Made by a program: the position numbers and the translations under genes | DNA from: Gnetum montanum | Lineage: Eukaryota; Streptophyta; Gnetopsida; Gnetales; Gnetaceae | NCBI GenBank assembly: GCA_015680685.1 | Contig: MNCI01027234.1 | Coordinates: forward strand, 62,001-126,000 | Length of the DNA stretch: 64,000 nt | Direction: 5' to 3' | Notes under the pieces: generated by a model | Databases searched by the model: none | Seen by the model: the letters and a program-made list of their open reading frames with translations, nothing else | What the model was told of the DNA's origin: nothing | Part shown: positions 1-10,995 of the stretch, piece after piece | Numbering within the stretch: the first letter of the stretch is position 1 | How the letters are laid out: the number at the start of each line of letters is the position of its first letter

Positions 1-59
1 AGCTCACAGATGATGAAAATTTACAATGAAAATGATAATGTACAATAAGAGAGAGATTG

Positions 60-800
60 ACTTCAGCTTGCTTGAAACTTCTTGGTCCTTGAATTGACTG
101 CTGCAGGATGTCAATTTGAGTGGTTTTGTGGCTGTTTGAGGCATCTCTGTTTCACTAGATCTTCCAACGTGAGTTGATTTTGTCTTAGCATGTCCTCAAC
201 GTGTGTTTGGCATGATTTTGACTGGGCGTGATCAGTACTCATGCTGCACTTAGGCTGCCAGCGTGACCTCAACGTGAGTGAGCTAAAAATGACGTATTTC
301 ACAACAATTTTTGACCTTTGAAGCCTATTTCTTGATTATATAAATTGTCTAACTATGGTTGACCTTGAGAGTAATCTACAAGTCAAAAATTCAGCTTGAA
401 TGTGCCTTGTTTTAAACCACTTATGGTAGCTCACGTTGGATTCACGCTGCCAGCGTGAGCTCAGCGTGACCTCAACGTGAGCTACAAAAACTTGCAATTT
501 TGGACCTAAAATCTGGAATTCTAGAGGCTAAGACTTGAAGTTGTCAACAATGAACCTTGAGGATGAATTGCACCTTTGAAATCAAACCATTTCAACTTGG
601 TTTTGAGGTTCTTAGAGTTGGTCACACTGTACTCACACTGCCAACGTGACCTCAGCGTGACCATAGCGTGAGTGAGAAAATTTGTACAATTTGACCCAAA
701 ATTTGAACTCTCAAATGGTGAAACTTGAGGTGGAAAATAGTGACCCTTGAGGATCAGATTGGACCATCTTTGACTTGATTTTGAAGTCGTTGGAGTTGCT
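60..800. repeat. Degenerate tandem array, about 190-bp unit, with a GTGA-rich core
   Basis: The core GCTGCCAGCGTGA-like sequence followed by CTCAACGTGAG recurs at about 254, 447 and 637, a spacing of 190-193 bp. A weaker partial copy lies near 165-200 and another start near 790. The spacer between cores is also related (TTTGACC, CTTGAGG, GATTTTGA blocks). The many CACGT/GTGAG words make the core locally self-complementary. No coding frame crosses it. It could be a minisatellite or the U3 part of an unseen LTR element. Confidence 0.7.
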
Positions 801-1650
801 CACACTGAGGGCAAGATAACATCTCCTAACTTTCCCTGCAAGCTTCTCTGATGCACATGGAACCCTTTTTTCATTAGACCACAGAACCCATAATGGATGT
901 AAGGTAACTCATCCCATGGTCAGCCTCTATGGGCTGGTCAAAGCCCAAGTGGATGTAACGTAACTCATCCCAAAGAGGAAACACCTGTCCTATAGACAAG
1001 ACGCAGTTGCCTCTAAGCAAAGCCCATCAAGTGGCATGAAGTCCACTTGATGATAAACATCTTGTAGCTAGCATTTCACAGAGAAGAAAGCAAAAAAGAA
1101 AAAGAAAAAAGCATAAAACTAAAAAAAAGAGCAAGAGGGGGTAACACATGTTCCCACGTAAAATTTAGCAATGCTACAATCTTGTAACCAGTCCAACTTT
1201 AAATTCACATCGGCCTTTCCACAAGCACTCTGACGAGAGGCCAACATGTTAGGGGTAAGCCATTGCAGTGCTACGAGTGATGGCTTTCTCACAAGCATTC
1301 CCACAAGAGGCCATTATTTCAGTAACAAGCCACCCTAGTGCCATGATCATGGTTAATCATGCTAGCTATGCATCTTGCAGCATGATACACCATTTGCATC
1401 TCATTCCTCCCATGCTATCCCAAGCTAATTCCCTACATCTATTACCTTCAACATAGAATTAAGTTTAACACTCTTGAGCCCAGTGAAGCATCCTCTAACC
1501 ACATATGGATGAGTGATGTTGATGCTATATTTATTGTGGTGTTTCGAGTTCTTTGTCGACATCTTTTAGGCCACTCCTCTAAACGTCGAAAAAGAGGAGC
1601 CAATCAAACACCACCAAATTTAGGTAATAGCACCTCAATGATAAATTTTT
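801..1650. other. Noncoding stretch with a short direct duplication
   Basis: No gene is visible. A 20-odd base phrase around GATGTAAGGTAACTCATCCC at 894 recurs with one change at 952, a 58-bp spacing. The rest is unremarkable AT-rich DNA with an A-rich run at 1085-1130. Confidence 0.5.
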
Positions 1651-1659
1651 CTAACTGTC

Positions 1660-2510
1660 AACATGGGGTAAATTTTATCTAAGTGTTTGGCCCATGATCC
1701 CACTACTAGGACTACACTCCATAGCGTAGTTAGCATAGCATGCAACATAGAACCAAATTTGCAAAATTTTCCAAGTGTCAACAGTAGTTGCAAAATTTTT
1801 CCAAGTGTTGTGCTACACTCTCATTCTCCTTTCTACACTCCAAAGTGCAACTAGCATAGCATTCACTTCAATGGCCAATTTTTCCTAGGTGTCAAGCCAA
1901 AAGCTATCAAGCTACCTTAGCATGAAAAGAATCATTTTGGTAGATTTTCTAACTCCTGAAGCTACCCCTCCTACTACACTTTAGAGCATAGTCAGTGTAG
2001 CCTAGATGAAGATTGCAAGTTTTGCCAATTTTTTCTAAGTGTTGTGCTACACTCTCACTCTTCCTGCTATGCTCTAGAGCATAGCTAGCATAGCCAGCAC
2101 TAGACCTTATTTTTTGCAAAATTTGCCTAATTTTTGGGTTACACTCTAGAGCATAGCTAGCATAGCTATGCAGCATAGCCTCCAAAAGCGCGCAGAGCTT
2201 AGCACAGGCCTTTATCTTAGCTCCAGTACTTCTTTGGTAAGCAAGATCAGCAATTTTCATTTCTTTTGCATGCCCCATTTATCCCAAGATTGTACTTATG
2301 CTCGATCCCATTTGAAAGAGGGGAGAGCATAGTCCCAGAGTGTAGCCTCGAAATTGCACTATTTTGCATTGTTTGCGGGTACATTATGGGCTCTTTAGCT
2401 TTGGCACATGCAATCTTGGTAGTGTAGTCACAGTCTAGCAATCTCTTAGGGTCCATTAGAACACACCCAGGCATAGCACTATTTTTGGTCTAGTGGAAGC
2501 ATAACTACTA
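1660..2510. repeat. Degenerate tandem/dispersed array of AGCATAGCTAGCATAGC units
   Basis: Phrases of the type ACACTCTAGAGCATAGCTAGCATAGC recur at about 1705, 1833, 1976, 2070, 2145, 2322 and 2490. They alternate with a second block, GCAAAATTTTTCCAAGTGT or GCCAATTTTTTCTAAGTGT. Unit length drifts from about 70 to 140 bp. The array lies directly upstream of a TATA-like box at 2578, the layout of an LTR U3 region, but I could not find a partner LTR in the window. Confidence 0.6.
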
Positions 2511-2577
2511 TAGCATAGCCTCAACTATCCATTTTTCCATATGGTGCCCAATTTGAACTTCATGTCAACCTTAACCC

Positions 2578-2585
2578 TATAAATA
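2578..2585 (+). promoter_or_regulatory. Possible TATA box downstream of the tandem array
   Basis: CCCTATAAATA, the same form as the LTR TATA boxes at 7183, 36381 and 58854. It is followed by a 19-bp direct duplication around GGGGTTGGCATTTT at 2607-2636. Promoter activity is inferred only. Confidence 0.35.
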
Positions 2586-3419
2586 TCCTTGTGTTTCACA
2601 TTTTAGGGGTTGGCATTTTTGAGGGGTTGGCATTTTGAAACAATTTTTTGGCAATTTTATCTTAGAAATTAGCACTTTGGCACTAGCACCCCTACACTTG
2701 AACATACTTAACACCTTAGTAAAACTTTGGGACACCACCTTTGCATACCATAGCACATCACAGCTTGCAGGACACCGTAATAGTCAACCCAGCAAGCTAA
2801 GACTTCATGGCGGACATCAATTTCATGGCCCAGACATCCTAGAGACCGTGACTACACTACCTGCTATGCCTGTCTATACATTGTGTACCTCCTCACCTCT
2901 CTTTTACAATTGCTATGCTCCCCTGTGTGGGGTGGTGCTATTCTTCCTCTCTCAAACTCCTTTGCATTTTTCAAGCATTTTCTTTAGCACTTAGCATCAC
3001 ACTTGCATTTTTTTTACTATTTTGCATACATTTTCATGTTTGCACTATCATTTTCACATCAGAAAACCCCGCTATGCTCTACCTTAGTTAGCCCCAGTAC
3101 CACCAAAAACATCATGTGAACCCTTGGCACCCATTCATCAAAACACTTTGTAAGTCCCAGTTTGATCAACAAGATCTTCCTTGGTGCTTCACCTTGATTT
3201 TTCCCCTCCAGCAACGATGCTTAGGATAGGGGTAGGGTTAGGGATGTATTACGGCCATGGACCTCTTGGCGTGACTGTTCCAACCACCGACATTTTCGAT
3301 CGCTACAATACTAAAGACAAGTGGAGTGAATAACCTTAAGCAGGGGTTTCCTATCCTCATTTAGACCCTTACTACACTTAAAGACTATGTTTAATTGGTG
3401 TAGAAATTCCTAGAGGAGA

Positions 3420-5200
3420 TGGAATAAGTCCTAGATCAAGGAGGGGTTCAAGGCCTAGGATCTTCTCTAAACATAGAAAAGATAAATCAAGCAACCATGG
3501 GAAGAACTATAGAAGCCATATTGATTCTCCCAGTTCCTCCTCTTTCTCTTCCTCTTCAACATCTAGTTCTAATGAAGATGAGCATAGGTATAGAGATAGA
3601 TCTCCATTATGGGATCAACACAAAGATAGAAACTGTACCCAAGGGCAAAATCAAAGACATCACAATGAGCATAGACAAGATCATTGTAATTAAACAAACA
3701 GAAATAGAAATTTTTATCACAACATGTCTGATGATGATAAACCCTTGTTGGCCACTAAGAGCCTGATGGAGATCACAGAGGTAGTTAAGATACCTCACAA
3801 GCATCACAAGGATAGTCGCCTACCTAGGCTTGATATTAATAATATTCCTAAGTTCATGGGAGGGTATGATTCTGATCCATAACATCATCTACAAGCCTTC
3901 CATGATGCTTGTGCCTTATACAACATTGAAAGTGGATGGCAAAAGGTTAAGCTCTTTCCTAAGACACTAATCAATGAAGTGGAAAGTTGGTATAGATCAT
4001 TGGAACCAAGTTTCATTCACCAGGCCATGGTTTCTCTTAGGAAAGGCAACTTTTCCACATCATAGATGGGCTTCATAATAAAACAAGGGAGACCCTTGGG
4101 ATGCATGCTCCAGGTCAATTATATGAGCTACAAACCCATTAGAAGCAAAGCATGTGGTGAAAGAAGAAGCAAAGTTATGTAGATGAGAGAATGTAAAGGA
4201 AAATAACTAGGACCCAACTCTACAAAAGAAAAGCATCCGTATCTATGATAAGGAAAAAGAGGCAGCTCTCGATGAGGTGATTTTACAATGGACCTTGCCA
4301 ATATAAAATTCTATCATTGAGATTAAAGAAAATTTGGATAAGATGTTGGAATTAATGAATGAGAAAGGTAAAACTTACGAAGAAATCACAGAGGACAAAG
4401 TAGCGCAAAATGAATCATATAATCACAACAAAAGGAGGAAAAAGAACTAAGAAACAACTAGGAACACTTTTCATTAAGAAGGAGAAATAGCCATAGAAGA
4501 AGAGGCTATAGACTCAACCATCGAAGAGGATGGTGGATATGACATTTGCCTATATGATCATCCAAAGGGCCATTTCCTAGTCTTGTTGCATCTACATGAG
4601 TATTGGGCAAGGGCATTAAATTCAAATTTTGTACAAAAGTACATGCCCAGGAGATTTCCTCTTCTGCATAGTAATTTTAGACAACCCCAAAACCAACTGT
4701 ACTATCCTAGGGGGACTTATTACCAACCTCAACACTAGCATCAATTGTAGTGGCAACAACCATAGTCATGGGGCAGGCCACCACCAAACCAACCCTACCC
4801 TTACTGCCAACTAAACCCATATAGATATTATTTTCAACAATCTATTTTTCTCACTGGTTCTACTCCCTCTACCTCAAATCACTACTACCACTCTCCCAAA
4901 TATCAACATCCCGCAACATCTTATATGAGGTCACCACCTCACACCTCTCATCCTTTAGCATATCCTCAATATTCTTATACTCACATGCCACCGCTAGCAA
5001 CATAGGAATGTTCGACACCACAATATCAACAAACAGATGCCACTTGTGCTACAAATGTGTATAGACATGCTAATACTAGCGGGCCTCAACTGCAACATAG
5101 GAAATGTCCCTTTTGGAGGAAAGGCTATATGCCAAAGTAAACCACACATGGAAGTAATTGTGTAAAGTAGTGAGACCACCTCATCCATCCCTCCAGTTCT
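3420..5200 (+). pseudogene. Ty3/gypsy gag relic of element A
   Basis: Conceptual translation across frames gives a gag polyprotein related to the minus-strand copies at 45.2-46.6 kb (D) and 19.9-20.5 kb (B). Near 3725 it reads MSDDDKPLLATKSLMEI, then LPRLDINNIPKFMGGYDSDP, then a capsid-like segment with KLFPKTL and WYRSLEPS (D has KLFPMTL and WYRSLKPN). Near 4540 comes the shared block with LYDHPKG followed by LLHLHEYW, which in copy B has the spacing C-x2-C-x3-H-x4-C of a nucleocapsid zinc knuckle. A Pro/Tyr/Gln-rich tail follows to about 5.1 kb. There are several in-frame stops (for example just after GGYDSDP) and frameshifts. No protease, RT or integrase lies between this gag and the 3' LTR at 6982, so the copy looks internally deleted or non-autonomous. 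The 5' LTR is not recognisable upstream. Confidence 0.75.
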
Positions 5201-6970
5201 CTGAATAAAAGGTCTTTTTCATGGAAGCAATTTGGTTCTTCTTTTATAAAACTACAATTAATCAATGATCATTGTACCTTGAAGAAAGAGGAAATGACCA
5301 AGTGGGAATGGCAAGGGTGTGACTTCAAGGGGACTTGTTGGGTCTCTTCTTGACTTCTTTTATGTGGTTTGTGCCTCCTCTTGGAATGTATCATCACTCC
5401 TCCATCGACCAATAAAAAGGAAGCTTTGTCTTTGCATGGTGTCATTTCTATCCAAACACACACACACACACAAAAGAAAAGAAAAACAAACAAACAAAAA
5501 TAATAAACAATGATGGGAATTCAAAGCACATCCCTTAGACATAATAATGGGCTACAAGCATTATTTATGGGGTTGGAAAGACATGTTACCCATGCCTGAA
5601 GGCACTTCTCTATCTAAGGCCCTTCCTTCTTCTCTTTTCTTCTCTTTTTGAAGTGATGATTTTTCTTTGAGGTGGTTGTGGACTCATGGTGGTTGGGAGG
5701 ATGGAACACATCAATGCAAGATCATTGTTCATGGTATGGACTTGGTCTAAACTTGGATGGATAGGTATGTTGATCATTTTAATCACACTTGTCACAAGAA
5801 CCTATTGTGAATATGGTTAAGTACCTTACATCCTGATCTCTGCAATCCCTTCTCATTCCATTATTCACCTCACCGCTACATGCGATTATGAGCCTTTTGG
5901 TTTTGTGTAGTATAGTGAAACATCCTAACCACGGTAGTTATGTGTTGTTTGGAATAAAGGCATGGTCTACATTTAAACTTCTCGGGTGCCCACGGACATC
6001 TATAGAAGTGGTTATGCAAGGGCATTATGGTAAGAGCTTGCATTGGGGATGACCCACTTGCATAACCTTTTTTGATCATGGCATTGAACTAACCTTCACA
6101 TCTTCCAAAACATCAATGATGGGTTCTCTAAATTTTTGCATGATTTTGGAACTACTTATTCTTTCATTAATTTTTCTATTTTCATATCCATTAATATTTC
6201 TTGGTCATTTTTTGAATTAGACCTTTGATTTCAATGATTCAAACACCTATGTGCTTCCGAAGTTACACTTATTAGTCATGGGGGCTAGGGATGCTTGCTT
6301 TACAATTTTTGAAATTTTTCCAACATCCTATTTTTGAATAGCTTGATGATTTTAGTTACCTCATAGCCTCAGACATAGTATGCTGTAATCACCTTGTGCT
6401 TAAATGAAAACTAAAGGATCTGAAAAGGGTTGATTATTAAGAAAAAAATTATCAAAATTGATGTTGATCCTTTGGTGACTGCAGGTGATACTAAGAGAAA
6501 CACCTAAGGAAGAAGGTCTTTTACCAAGCATGAAAACAAAGCTAAGAGAGGGACAATAGAGGATATGCCCATGGATACAGCATAGCACATACAAGATGGC
6601 AACTCAAGCTTCGCATGTTTGATAGATCCATGGGAGTGATGAGAAGAAATTTCAATCCACCCTTCAAGAATGATCTGCATAACTAGAGAAGCATTGACAT
6701 AACAATCTAGGTTGGAGGTCTACCACTATTAGCAAAAATAAGAAGAATCATCTTCAACAAATTCTTAAAGACCTTTGCAAATTTTGTAATCTTCAATGTC
6801 TATCCAGTCTTTATGTCACTCTATCATTTTGTATGCATCCACTTGAATAAAATTTTGTAATGCAGCACTTAGAGTCAATCAGTAATGTCAGTCAATAATT
6901 CCATACCTTTCCAATTTTGTAAAAAAAGCTTGGTCCTATCCTATTAACTTGAGGACGAATTTTTATTCAG
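5201..6970 (+). other. 3' internal noncoding part of gypsy element A
   Basis: No coding frame is convincing. Scattered phrases match the 3' internal parts of B and D (for example the ATGTTACCCATGCCTGAAGG-type segment near 5585, reverse complement of one near 15190). A (CA)n/(AC)n microsatellite lies at about 5455-5474 beside an A-rich run. The stretch ends at the polypurine tract. Confidence 0.5.
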
Positions 6971-6981
6971 TTGTGGGGGTA
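6971..6981 (+). promoter_or_regulatory. Polypurine tract of element A
   Basis: TTGTGGGGGTA immediately precedes the LTR start TGATGA. The same sequence block (TTGAGGAYGARTTTTYATTCAGT then the G-run) abuts the LTRs of B, C and D on the opposite strand, which fixes the 3' LTR boundary. Confidence 0.8.
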
Positions 6982-7048
6982 TGATGAATCATCAATTGGC
7001 TGGGTTATCTCATAAAAAATTAAATTTTTTGTTAGCTTAAATATCCTA

Positions 7049-7145
7049 GATCTAATAACAAGGATCTAATATCCTAGCTCCGATAACAAGGCTTTGATAA
7101 CAAGGCCCCGATAACAAGACCTTGATGTCAAAGCCTAGGACATGA
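7049..7145 (+). repeat. U3 short tandem repeats in LTR A
   Basis: GATCTAATAACAAG and CGATAACAAGGC-type units recur about five times between the LTR start and the TATA box. Other members of the same LTR family carry different repeats in this position. Confidence 0.7.
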
Positions 7146-7182
7146 TGTCGGATATCTAACATTGGGGGGGTATGGATCGGCC

Positions 7183-7190
7183 TATAAATA
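7183..7190 (+). promoter_or_regulatory. TATA box of LTR A
   Basis: GGCCTATAAATATAG, 201 bp inside the LTR, aligned with the TATA boxes of the sister LTRs at 36381 (+), 13741 (-) and 10039 (-). Confidence 0.65.
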
Positions 7191-7979
7191 TAGAGCTTGG
7201 GCACATGGTTTAGGTAATAGTTTCAAAAAAATTTTCATAGTTTTATCAATAGAGTAGCCAAATTCTTACAATTTTATTCCATAATCTTAGAGAACAATCA
7301 ATGAATGCCCATAGAGTATATCTAAGTTAGTTGTATGAAGTCTTATTTGACTGGAAATGTACCTAGACATATTTCATGAATGGTAATGAGATTGAGATTG
7401 ATTTTTATTCATTGCACAACTTTGACTTAGATTAGATTTACTTTCCATGTAATTTACTTTTCATGTACTTAATATTTTCATTTTCATGCATGTTAATTAA
7501 TTAAGCACATAAGTATGATCACTTCGAGCATGCGTATGACTCTTGGTAATCCCAACAATGCTTAATGTTTGGTAATCCAATAGTGTTATATGTGTTCAGG
7601 ATATGCATAGGAAGTGGGATTGGATACTTATGTTAGGGTATTTTATTATTAATTAACAATTAGATTAGTTGAATTAATTATAAATTGAGTTTAAGTCTAT
7701 TGTTAATCGTAGAACAATAAAATATAAAATAATAAAAATCATATGCCTCACTCTGGACTAAACCATACATGAAAGGCTACCACTAGTCCAAGTGGGAAGA
7801 CAACGAACTAAGATCAAGGCATAGTGATCTAGATGCCACAGCTAGTCCCATCCATGGAATTCGACCAAATTGTGCATGAATGCTTCTGATTCGTATGCTT
7901 GGGCATAGGGGTACCTTGCCACTCATCACCTTGCCTCGTATTATTTCCTTGATTTAACAGTTTGTGTTGAATTGATTCT

Positions 7980-8067
7980 TACCTTTTTCTCGTCAATGTA
8001 TGCATTGTGCATTAAAATATTACCTTTTTTTCTTGATGTATGCATTGTGCATTAAAACATTACCTAT
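7980..8067. repeat. Short direct duplication
   Basis: TGTATGCATTGTGCATTAAAA followed by a TATTACC/CATTACC ending occurs twice, 44 bp apart (about 7997 and 8037). Confidence 0.6.
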
Positions 8068-8442
8068 CTTCTCCTCCTCATGAATCTTACTAGAGACTTC
8101 ATTTCATTGTTAAGTGGCAAGCAAGTAATCAAGATTCATGGCTTTGGCATGACACAAATCATAGAAAACAAGGGAGTATGAATGAATAAACAAACATACA
8201 GAAATCACAAAAGGACTACTTTGGTGACAAGGCGTGTAAGGAAAACATTGCTTGCCTTTGGGACCATCAAAGCTTCTACCATGACTCACACGTTCATGCA
8301 TGTTTATTGTTCATTGCTCATCTCTCTGCTAAAAAAAAAGATAAAAGAACAAGGTCATCTATCATTTTTTACTTTACATTTTATATGTTGAAGCATAGAA
8401 GGCCTATTAAACAAAATTGACAAAACCTTGAATCGAGATGCT

Positions 8443-8944
8443 ATGAGTATCCACGTGGCAGCATTGGACAAACTAGTGAATGTGAACTCTCTATTCATTG
8501 TGGCTATGTTTGTGGGTCTGTCATTGGCCACACATGGCTAACATAGCCTAGACAAACCAACTTCTTGTGATGTAGGTGAAGATATTGCCAAGAACCTAGT
8601 TGTATTTGAGGTTATGTCTTTCAACTCTTTCCTTTTTCTCCAACCTCATTGCACAAGGCCTTAAATTGGTCATCATTTTCAACAATAGCAAGGAAATACA
8701 TGATGCCATCAAGGCCTATATCAATAATAAAATTCTTAGGCTTGGAATGTTGGCATTTTTAGTGGGATCTATTTTGGGTTGCCTATTTTTAGTGCTCTCC
8801 ATGGTGAATGTTATATAGATAAGATTGGGTGTTTTATCATGTGGAGGTAGTACCTCTATCAAGGTTGCTCTCAACTTAGTTGCCCTAGTAATAACTACTC
8901 TAATTGTCTACATCTCCACTATGTTTTATGCCTTCACTAATTAA
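8443..8944 (+). pseudogene. Pseudogene of a small plant multi-pass membrane protein (maternal effect embryo arrest 60-like)
   Basis: From the ATG at 8443 the translation reads DKLVNVNSLFIVAMFVGLSL, then after a TAA at 8539 GEDIAKNLVVFEVMSFNSFL. A frameshift near 8637 leads to SNLIAQGLKLVI, then LRLGMLAFLVGSILGCLFLV, a TAG at 8816-8818, and finally LVALVITTLIVYISTMFYAF before the TAA at 8942. The layout of a short N-terminal helix, a VAFEVYSF-like segment and three further hydrophobic helices resembles plant proteins annotated as maternal effect embryo arrest 60-like; I make this link from memory. Two stops plus one frameshift show it is dead. No introns are evident, so it may be a retro-copy or a captured fragment. 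It lies between two gypsy LTRs of opposite orientation. Confidence 0.6.
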
Positions 8945-9307
8945 TTTATTGGTGACATTACCTTGTTTGTTGAGTTTTGTTATGGGTTTGGTATTTTAGG
9001 GTAAACACAATGATAGTGAGTTGTTTTGGATGGATGTGTTGTTGTTACAATGAACATGGATGGTGTAACGGCAAGAGTTGATATTATAGGAGTGGACTTA
9101 ACCTACTCCTCCTGTAGAGGTTAGAAAGACGAGGTGGTAGTAGCAAAAGAGGGCATGAGATCCATGGAGTAGCAATCAGGAAATGGACTGGCAACAATTT
9201 TCTTGGTGGATAGTGGCACGTCAAGTGATGGTAAGGTGTGTGATAGTTTATGGCAAGCCTCCCAATAACTATAGCTACCTCTTTTGTCCTTCTTCTATCA
9301 TGGTGGC
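8945..9307. other. Noncoding stretch, possibly the 3' flank of the membrane-protein pseudogene
   Basis: AT-rich with no supported coding frame. It ends at the LTR of element C. Confidence 0.4.
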
Positions 9308-10159
9308 TAATGAGTGGTGAGGTACCCCTACACTCAACCATATGAATACAAGCCTTCACGCACAATCTGGTCGAACTCCATAGATTGGCTAGTTGTGGTA
9401 TCTAGATAGTTACACGTTGATCGCAGTTTGCTATCTTCCCACCTAGACTAGTATTTACTTTATCATGTATGGTTTAGTCCATCGTGAGCTGTATGATGTG
9501 ATCCTAAGCTAGTGCTACTCCTAGAGGCAATGGAAAAAAACTTTGTTTTAAGCTAATAGGGAATAAGAAGCAAAATCTAAGCTAGCCTAAGTGCGATGAG
9601 CATCCATCATTAATCATTTGTACACATCTTGAACCTCATGTACTACTTCTGGGATTACCAAGCACATGTTACTTAAGCACTCCTAGATACGCTATTAGGA
9701 TACCAAGTAGTCACACTTAAATGCTCATGATTAAGTCGTACTCATTCCGTATTTAATAACAGGGATAGTAAATGAAGGTAAAGAAATATTAATTAAGAAA
9801 ACAATAAATAACAATAAAAATTAAGAAATTAAACTAAGTGAATGTTGCAATGATGAAGTAATCTCAATCTTTATTGCCAGTCATGTGCATGTCCAAGTAC
9901 GTCACACTTGAATAAGGGTTCCGTACAATTACAATCATCACACTGCGGGCATGCACTGGGAAAAGAATTGAAATGAACTAAAATAACAAAAAGACTATAC
10001 TTTTATCCTTACTTTTCTTCTTGTGTGCCTAAATGTGGTATTTATAGGCTTACACAGGAACCATGATATTGTGTATCTGATATCATTACCCAGGCCGCAA
10101 TATCGCATATGCAATATCGTGGATCCAATATCGGAGCTTGGCAAATCATGATTCATCAT
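9308..10159 (-). mobile_element. 3' LTR of gypsy element C
   Basis: About 852 bp. The right end ATTCATCA is followed directly by the reverse-complement polypurine tract and the CAACTAAATGAAAACTCG block. The left end TAATGAGTGGTGAGGTACCC matches the LTR ends of D at 41280 and 46858. The U3 repeats are ATATCG/GATATC words (10060-10135) and the TATA box lies at 10039. No 5' partner was found, so the element is truncated. Confidence 0.85.
10039..10046 (-). promoter_or_regulatory. TATA box of LTR C
   Basis: GCCTATAAATACC on the minus strand, about 115 bp from the LTR start and in the same place as in the sister LTRs. Confidence 0.6.
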
Positions 10160-10172
10160 ACCCCCACAACTA
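10160..10172 (-). promoter_or_regulatory. Polypurine tract of element C
   Basis: Plus strand TACCCCCACAACT, i.e. a G-run on the minus strand directly next to the LTR start. Confidence 0.7.
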
Positions 10173-10329
10173 AATGAAAACTCGTCCTCAAGTCAAACAA
10201 AATGAGAACAAGTTCAATTAATTACACAGTGGATAGGTATGAAATTATTGACTAATTAGGGACTTATTCATGCCACAGTAGAGAATTAAACACAACAAAA
10301 TTGGAAAATAGACACAGAATTATAAAATT

Positions 10330-10683
10330 TAGTGGAACTCATGTGATTCCTGGTGGCAGTGGTTCCTCCATGGGTCTCTTCCCCTTATCTTGTGCTCCAA
10401 GTTTCTAGAATTGATGTCTCTGAAGGAGTGCCTAGAGTTTTTCCTCTTCAATTTGGGGATCCTGTGCCGTCCATGTTGATGCTCCAATGTTTGATGAAGT
10501 CGACACCTCCCATGGACATGGCAATTGCGGAAACATCTGGTTAGCCTTGACATACCAAGTCACAAACAGCCGTCGTTCCTCTTCATAGGGTCTAGCTTTA
10601 TCCAAGTATTCTTGGTAATCTGTGAGCCATTGAGCCAAATCTGCCATGACATCCTTTTGTCCTTGGTAGCTGGTTTTGACCAC
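10330..10683 (-). pseudogene. 3' ORF of gypsy element C, between the pol position and the 3' LTR (unknown function)
   Basis: The minus-strand frame from 10683 contains WLTDYQEYLDKARPYEEERR and FVTWYVKANQMFPQLPCPW. It ends IEEEKL, stop, AFLQRHQF, stop, LGAQDKGKRPMEEPLPPGIT. The tail aligns with the 3' ORF of element D (42.2-43.0 kb), which reads EEKLQAILQRH then EAQDKGKTSMEEPLPPKTT. The position corresponds to the env-like slot of Athila-type gypsy elements, but I see no signal peptide or membrane segment and do not recognise a domain. The frame is interrupted by stops in both copies. Confidence 0.55.
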
Positions 10684-10796
10684 CTCTAGTAGCTCAAATT
10701 TTATAAACCTATAAATGCAAAAATAGGAAAAAACAAAATATGGTGAACTGTGAATATAATAATAATTTTTTTAATTATAAAAATGGTTAACTAGCC

Positions 10797-10995
10797 ATGA
10801 CGTATTTAACCTAGCATATTTGAGGTAGCACTTGGAAAAATGGAAAAATGTAGTGTATTTATCCCAGCAAATTTGAGGCAGCACTAGGAAAAAAGGGAAA
10901 AAATAGTAGATTTTTATCGAAGCATATTTGAGATCGCACTGGGAAAATGGTGTAGCATATTGATCCCAATGTATTTGAGGTAATGCTAGGAAAAA
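10797..10995. repeat. Tandem repeat, about 45-60 bp unit
   Basis: Four copies of a unit like TATTTATCCCAGCAAATTTGA followed by GGCAGCACTAGGAAAAA start near 10803, 10856, 10915 and 10963. Copies differ at several positions. Confidence 0.65.

Larger units (their letters stand above)
6982..7928 (+). mobile_element. 3' LTR of gypsy element A
   Basis: About 947 bp, starting TGATGA and ending CACTCATCA, so it has TG..CA ends with a 6-bp inverted terminus. Inside are short GATAACAAGGC-type repeats (7049-7145), a TATA box at 7183 and an R/U5 region that matches the LTRs of B, C, D and H (for example the CTGGACTAAACCATAC block near 7755 and the GGTACC block near 7910). The polypurine tract on its left shows it is a 3' LTR. 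Confidence 0.85.

Noticed and set aside
3225-3245. GGGTAGGGTTAGGG telomere-like string
   Set aside because: Too short and imperfect to call a telomeric repeat.
5269-5542. Overlapping Cys/Val-rich frames on both strands
   Set aside because: Products of the CA/GT microsatellite and A-rich run at 5455-5505.
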